Source: Rikenellaceae bacterium
Lineage (GTDB): Bacteria; Bacteroidota; Bacteroidia; Bacteroidales; UBA932
Length of the DNA stretch: 8,256 nt
Reading direction: 5' to 3'
NCBI GenBank assembly: GCA_003513895.1
Contig: DOSU01000096.1
Coordinates: 863 to 9,118 of the forward strand
Below the pieces are notes generated by a model, which ran no database searches, was not told where the DNA came from, and saw only the letters and a program-made list of their open reading frames with translations. Position 1 is the stretch's first letter. Every line of letters begins with the position of its first letter. Made by a program: the position numbers and the translations under genes. This document shows, piece after piece, positions 5,867 through 8,256 of this stretch.

Positions 5867-7905
5867 TGTTTGCTCCACTACTGGCATTAGCAGCGTTAGC
5901 TCTTCAGATATCCCCTTCGCCTGCAGACACTACCGGCAAAGAGGACAAGCTGCTTCGCCTTATTAGCGCACAATCGGCACAATTAATTGAAAGAAACGGG
6001 ATAAACTACCGAAAAGTCTCCGGTCCTGCTCAATTTTTACACAACAACACCTATATAATTTGCGATAGTGCTATCTGGAATATTGAAAACAATATTATAG
6101 ATGCAATTGGAAATGTTCAGATAATTCAGGAACAAACAGCACTTTACGGCGATCGAATTCACTATTTAGCCGACAGTTCTATGGCTCAGGTAAGGGGGAA
6201 CCTGGTTCAGCTTGTAGACAAGGAGAGAAACAGGCTCCGAACTCACTATCTTGATTATCACACAAAAGACAGTGTTGCCAGGTTCTTCCGCGGCGGAAGC
6301 ATGATAGACGAAAAGGGCAACACAATTGAGAGTCTTGAAGGTTTTTACGAATCGAAAATTAAAAAATTCCGTTTTCTTAAAGATGTTGAGATGAAAGTAG
6401 ATTCATCCACCATAATTAAATCCGATTCGCTTTCATACCTTTCTCAAACAAAATTGACAACATTTCTTGGAACAACTCATATCTGGCAGGATTCCATTTA
6501 TCTTCGGGCAAACGCGGGATGGTACAACAAAGAGAACGAACAATACTACTTCAAAGACAATTCTTACATTTTAACCGATAAACAGGAAGTTTGGGCAAAT
6601 TCCGTTTTATACGATAAGAAAAAGGGAGAGGCCCGGCTTTTTGACAACATCCAAATCCTGGATACTACCCAAAATGCTCTCTTTTTCGGAGATTATGGTC
6701 AATACAACAAAGATCCTTTCAACGTCCTTTTAACCAAAAAACCCTCCGTTGGTTATTATACCTCCGACAGCACATCCCGGGACACGCTTTTTATTGCAGC
6801 AGATACTCTTAAGTATTACACACAAAAAATATTTGAACTTGACTCCTCATATGTGTCCGTTTCAAAAAAGAGGCTGGAGCAGTCTAAAATAGATCCAATG
6901 GTATCTTTGCTGAAAGGCATAAAACAAAAAAACAAGCTGTCAGACCGCACATCTTCTCAGCCCGGGCCGCCTAAATCCGGAAAACCCGCTGTCAAAAACA
7001 GGCAATCCGGCTTACCTCCGGTGCCGACCTCAGACAGCCTAAAATTAAATGTACTGCCGGCAAAACCCCCGGAAAAAATTCCTTCAGACACCATAGCAGC
7101 CACTAAGGATACATCATTAGTGAGGTTTGCCCTGGCATACCATAAAGTAAGAATTTACCGGAAGGACATGCAGGCAATTGCAGATTCTCTTGTTTTCAAT
7201 TCAATCGACTCCATTGCCCGTATGTATAAAGACCCTGTAATGTGGAACGAAGGCAGCCAGTTCACATCGGACAGTATGCAATTTGTCACATCCAAAAATA
7301 AGCTTGTAAAGGCCGAGTTAATCTCTTCGGCATATTATATTTCAAAAGAAGATTCACTTTACTTCAATCAGATAAAAAGCGCCGACATGATTGGATTCTT
7401 CAGGGACAACAAACTGTATCGCTTTGATGCTCTGGGAGGTGCTTCACTTCTCTTTTTCCTTGCCGAAGACAGCGTTATTACCTCTATGAACCAGAAAGAT
7501 TGTAAATTTTTGAGTGCCAGTGTAGACAGTGGAAAATTACAAAAGGTGAAGTATTTCGACAATATTAAAAGCGATGTGCTGCCTGTGAAGAAGTTGGACA
7601 AGGGAAAAGACCGGTTAAAGGGATTCACATGGAGAGAATCCGAAAGACCGGCCAACAGAATGGAAGTATGCAACAGAGTTATAAGAGTTAGCGAAAGAAC
7701 AAAAGCAGGGTTGGAAATTCAACCTCTTTTCCCTAACACAAAACGCTTCTTTGCCGAAACGATGAAAGACGAAACAGTTAAGCCTGAGACTCGGGCTCCA
7801 ATAAAAAAACAGACCGGTAAAACCGATCTGCCTGTTAAAACTGTACCTGTAAAAACTATACAAGGAGAGTTAAAAAGAGCCCCTCTACCAGATGTTAAGC
7901 GGTAG
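5866..7905 (+). CDS. OstA/LptA-like exported protein with proline-rich linker and basic tail
   Basis: Encodes 679 residues of the Bacteroidota OstA-like type, the beta-jellyroll fold of the LptA and LptD lipopolysaccharide-transport proteins. Repeated short strands with D-S-L/D-S-x spacing fill about 30-340 (for example YIICDSAIWNIENNIIDAIG, and ADSLSY-like turns), and the pattern resumes at about 418-590 (ADSLVFNSIDSIARMYKDP, FTSDSMQFVTSKNKLVKAEL). A low-complexity linker rich in Pro, Lys and Ser separates them at about 355-415. No C-terminal beta-barrel is evident, so it is not a full LptD. The hydrophobic N-terminus (FAPLLALAALALQ) acts as export signal but lacks the usual basic residues; an in-frame stop at 5860-5862 excludes an earlier start. 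The last 48 residues or so are basic and carry a PVKT repeat. It is translationally coupled to the SurA-like gene (TAATG). A role in lipopolysaccharide transport or outer-membrane assembly is inferred from fold and context. Its 3' end overlaps glyA. Confidence 0.87.
   Translation: MFAPLLALAALALQISPSPADTTGKEDKLLRLISAQSAQLIERNGINYRKVSGPAQFLHNNTYIICDSAIWNIENNIIDAIGNVQIIQEQTALYGDRIHYLADSSMAQVRGNLVQLVDKERNRLRTHYLDYHTKDSVARFFRGGSMIDEKGNTIESLEGFYESKIKKFRFLKDVEMKVDSSTIIKSDSLSYLSQTKLTTFLGTTHIWQDSIYLRANAGWYNKENEQYYFKDNSYILTDKQEVWANSVLYDKKKGEARLFDNIQILDTTQNALFFGDYGQYNKDPFNVLLTKKPSVGYYTSDSTSRDTLFIAADTLKYYTQKIFELDSSYVSVSKKRLEQSKIDPMVSLLKGIKQKNKLSDRTSSQPGPPKSGKPAVKNRQSGLPPVPTSDSLKLNVLPAKPPEKIPSDTIAATKDTSLVRFALAYHKVRIYRKDMQAIADSLVFNSIDSIARMYKDPVMWNEGSQFTSDSMQFVTSKNKLVKAELISSAYYISKEDSLYFNQIKSADMIGFFRDNKLYRFDALGGASLLFFLAEDSVITSMNQKDCKFLSASVDSGKLQKVKYFDNIKSDVLPVKKLDKGKDRLKGFTWRESERPANRMEVCNRVIRVSERTKAGLEIQPLFPNTKRFFAETMKDETVKPETRAPIKKQTGKTDLPVKTVPVKTIQGELKRAPLPDVKR
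7803..7830 (-). terminator. Intrinsic terminator of glyA, inside the OstA-like coding sequence
   Basis: Read on the minus strand, CAGATCGGT, loop TTT, ACCGGTCTG forms a 9-bp stem with one U-G wobble, followed at once by seven T residues (the A run at 7803-7809). The first arm begins 54 nt past the glyA stop. On the plus strand the same bases give a C-A mismatch in the stem and no T-run after it, so the element should work only for leftward transcription. Stem, loop and T-tract are seen directly; function is predicted. Confidence 0.8.
7831..7857 (+). repeat. Short direct repeat encoding PVKT-V-PVKT
   Basis: CCTGTTAAAACT at 7831-7842 is repeated as CCTGTAAAAACT at 7846-7857 with a 3-nt spacer, one base different. 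In the OstA-like protein it encodes residues 656-664, PVKTVPVKT. It adjoins the antisense terminator. It is probably a small in-frame duplication in a tolerant tail, not a regulatory repeat. Confidence 0.6.
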
Positions 7906-8256
7906 CCCGTGCATCTTCTTTCTTGCCTGTTCTTTAACCTCATCAATTACCTGTTGATTCTCTGTATTGGAGAGAACTTTATCGATAAGCTCAACAATAA
8001 ACGGCATATCCTTTTCAATCATACCTCTTGATGTGATAGCAGGCGTTCCCACTCTAATACCCGATGTCTGGAAAGGAGAACGGGTATCGAAAGGCACCAT
8101 GTTTTTATTCACAGTAATATCCGCGGTTACCAGAACCTTTTCTGCCACCTTGCCGGTGAGATCCGGGAATTTGCTTCTCAGGTCAATTAACATTAGATGA
8201 TTATCGGTTCCTCCGGAGATGATTTTGTATCCCTTCTCCACAAAAGCAGCAGCCAT
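7885..8256 (-). CDS. glyA: Serine hydroxymethyltransferase, C-terminal part (5' end outside window)
   Basis: The last 123 residues of a cytosolic PLP enzyme that interconverts serine plus tetrahydrofolate with glycine plus 5,10-methylene-tetrahydrofolate, a main source of one-carbon units, including those used to make purines. The visible piece carries the GlyA C-terminal hallmarks SGGTDNHLMLIDL and NMVPFDTRSPFQTSGIRVGTPAITSRG-type sequence; the Arg in SGIRVGTP (fragment residue 68) corresponds to the arginine that binds the substrate carboxylate. About 300 N-terminal residues, including the PLP lysine, lie beyond the right edge, so the first Met visible here is internal. The C-terminus HGLPLNIW ends at a TAG (7885-7887), and the last seven codons overlap the end of the convergent OstA-like gene. 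Its terminator is predicted at 7803-7830. Confidence 0.96.
   Translation of the reverse strand: MAAAFVEKGYKIISGGTDNHLMLIDLRSKFPDLTGKVAEKVLVTADITVNKNMVPFDTRSPFQTSGIRVGTPAITSRGMIEKDMPFIVELIDKVLSNTENQQVIDEVKEQARKKMHGLPLNIW

Noticed and set aside
7891..7925. Possible plus-strand hairpin GATG ... CATC followed by a pyrimidine stretch just at the OstA-like stop
   Set aside because: The stem is short and broken (GATG/CATC outside, CGG/CCG inside with unpaired bases), and the following TTCTTTCTT is interrupted by C. Not convincing as a terminator.

Overview
The window looks like chromosomal core sequence from a member of the Bacteroidota, probably the Bacteroidales. The evidence is moderate-to-low GC, start codons preceded by A-rich leaders with no clear Shine-Dalgarno sequence, a TAnnTTTG-type -7 promoter box in front of guaB, and the gene order guaB / SurA-like foldases / OstA-like protein. 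That gene order is one I associate from memory with this phylum; no database was searched.

Layout: positions 1-63 hold at most the last codons of an unidentified plus-strand gene. Positions 64-2094 (minus) encode a large lipoprotein with a zinc-peptidase HELGH motif and a downstream glutamate. A 66-bp divergent intergenic region (2095-2160) carries the likely promoters of this gene and of guaB. On the plus strand, four genes follow with almost no gaps: guaB (IMP dehydrogenase, 2161-3630), a SurA-like lipoprotein whose prolyl-isomerase domain is missing or unrecognisable (3646-4500), a SurA-like periplasmic foldase with two parvulin-type domains (4502-5866), and a long OstA/LptA-like protein (5866-7905). 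The spacings are 15 nt, 1 nt and a 1-nt overlap, so these four are probably one transcript. A convergent minus-strand glyA (serine hydroxymethyltransferase), cut by the right edge, ends inside the OstA-like gene with a 21-nt coding overlap.

Functionally, the plus-strand cluster joins a nucleotide-synthesis enzyme (GMP branch) to three exported proteins that plausibly act in outer-membrane building: two foldases/chaperones for outer-membrane proteins and one protein of the lipopolysaccharide-transport fold. The two flanking genes face the other way.

The most unusual observation is a good intrinsic terminator for the minus-strand glyA transcript at 7803-7830. It lies wholly inside the coding sequence of the OstA-like gene, in the part that encodes its basic, proline-rich C-terminal tail. 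No equally good terminator is visible for the plus-strand operon inside the window. I see no mobile element, CRISPR array, tRNA or rRNA, and no convincing new multi-gene system; the interest lies in gene-end architecture and in divergent members of envelope-biogenesis families.
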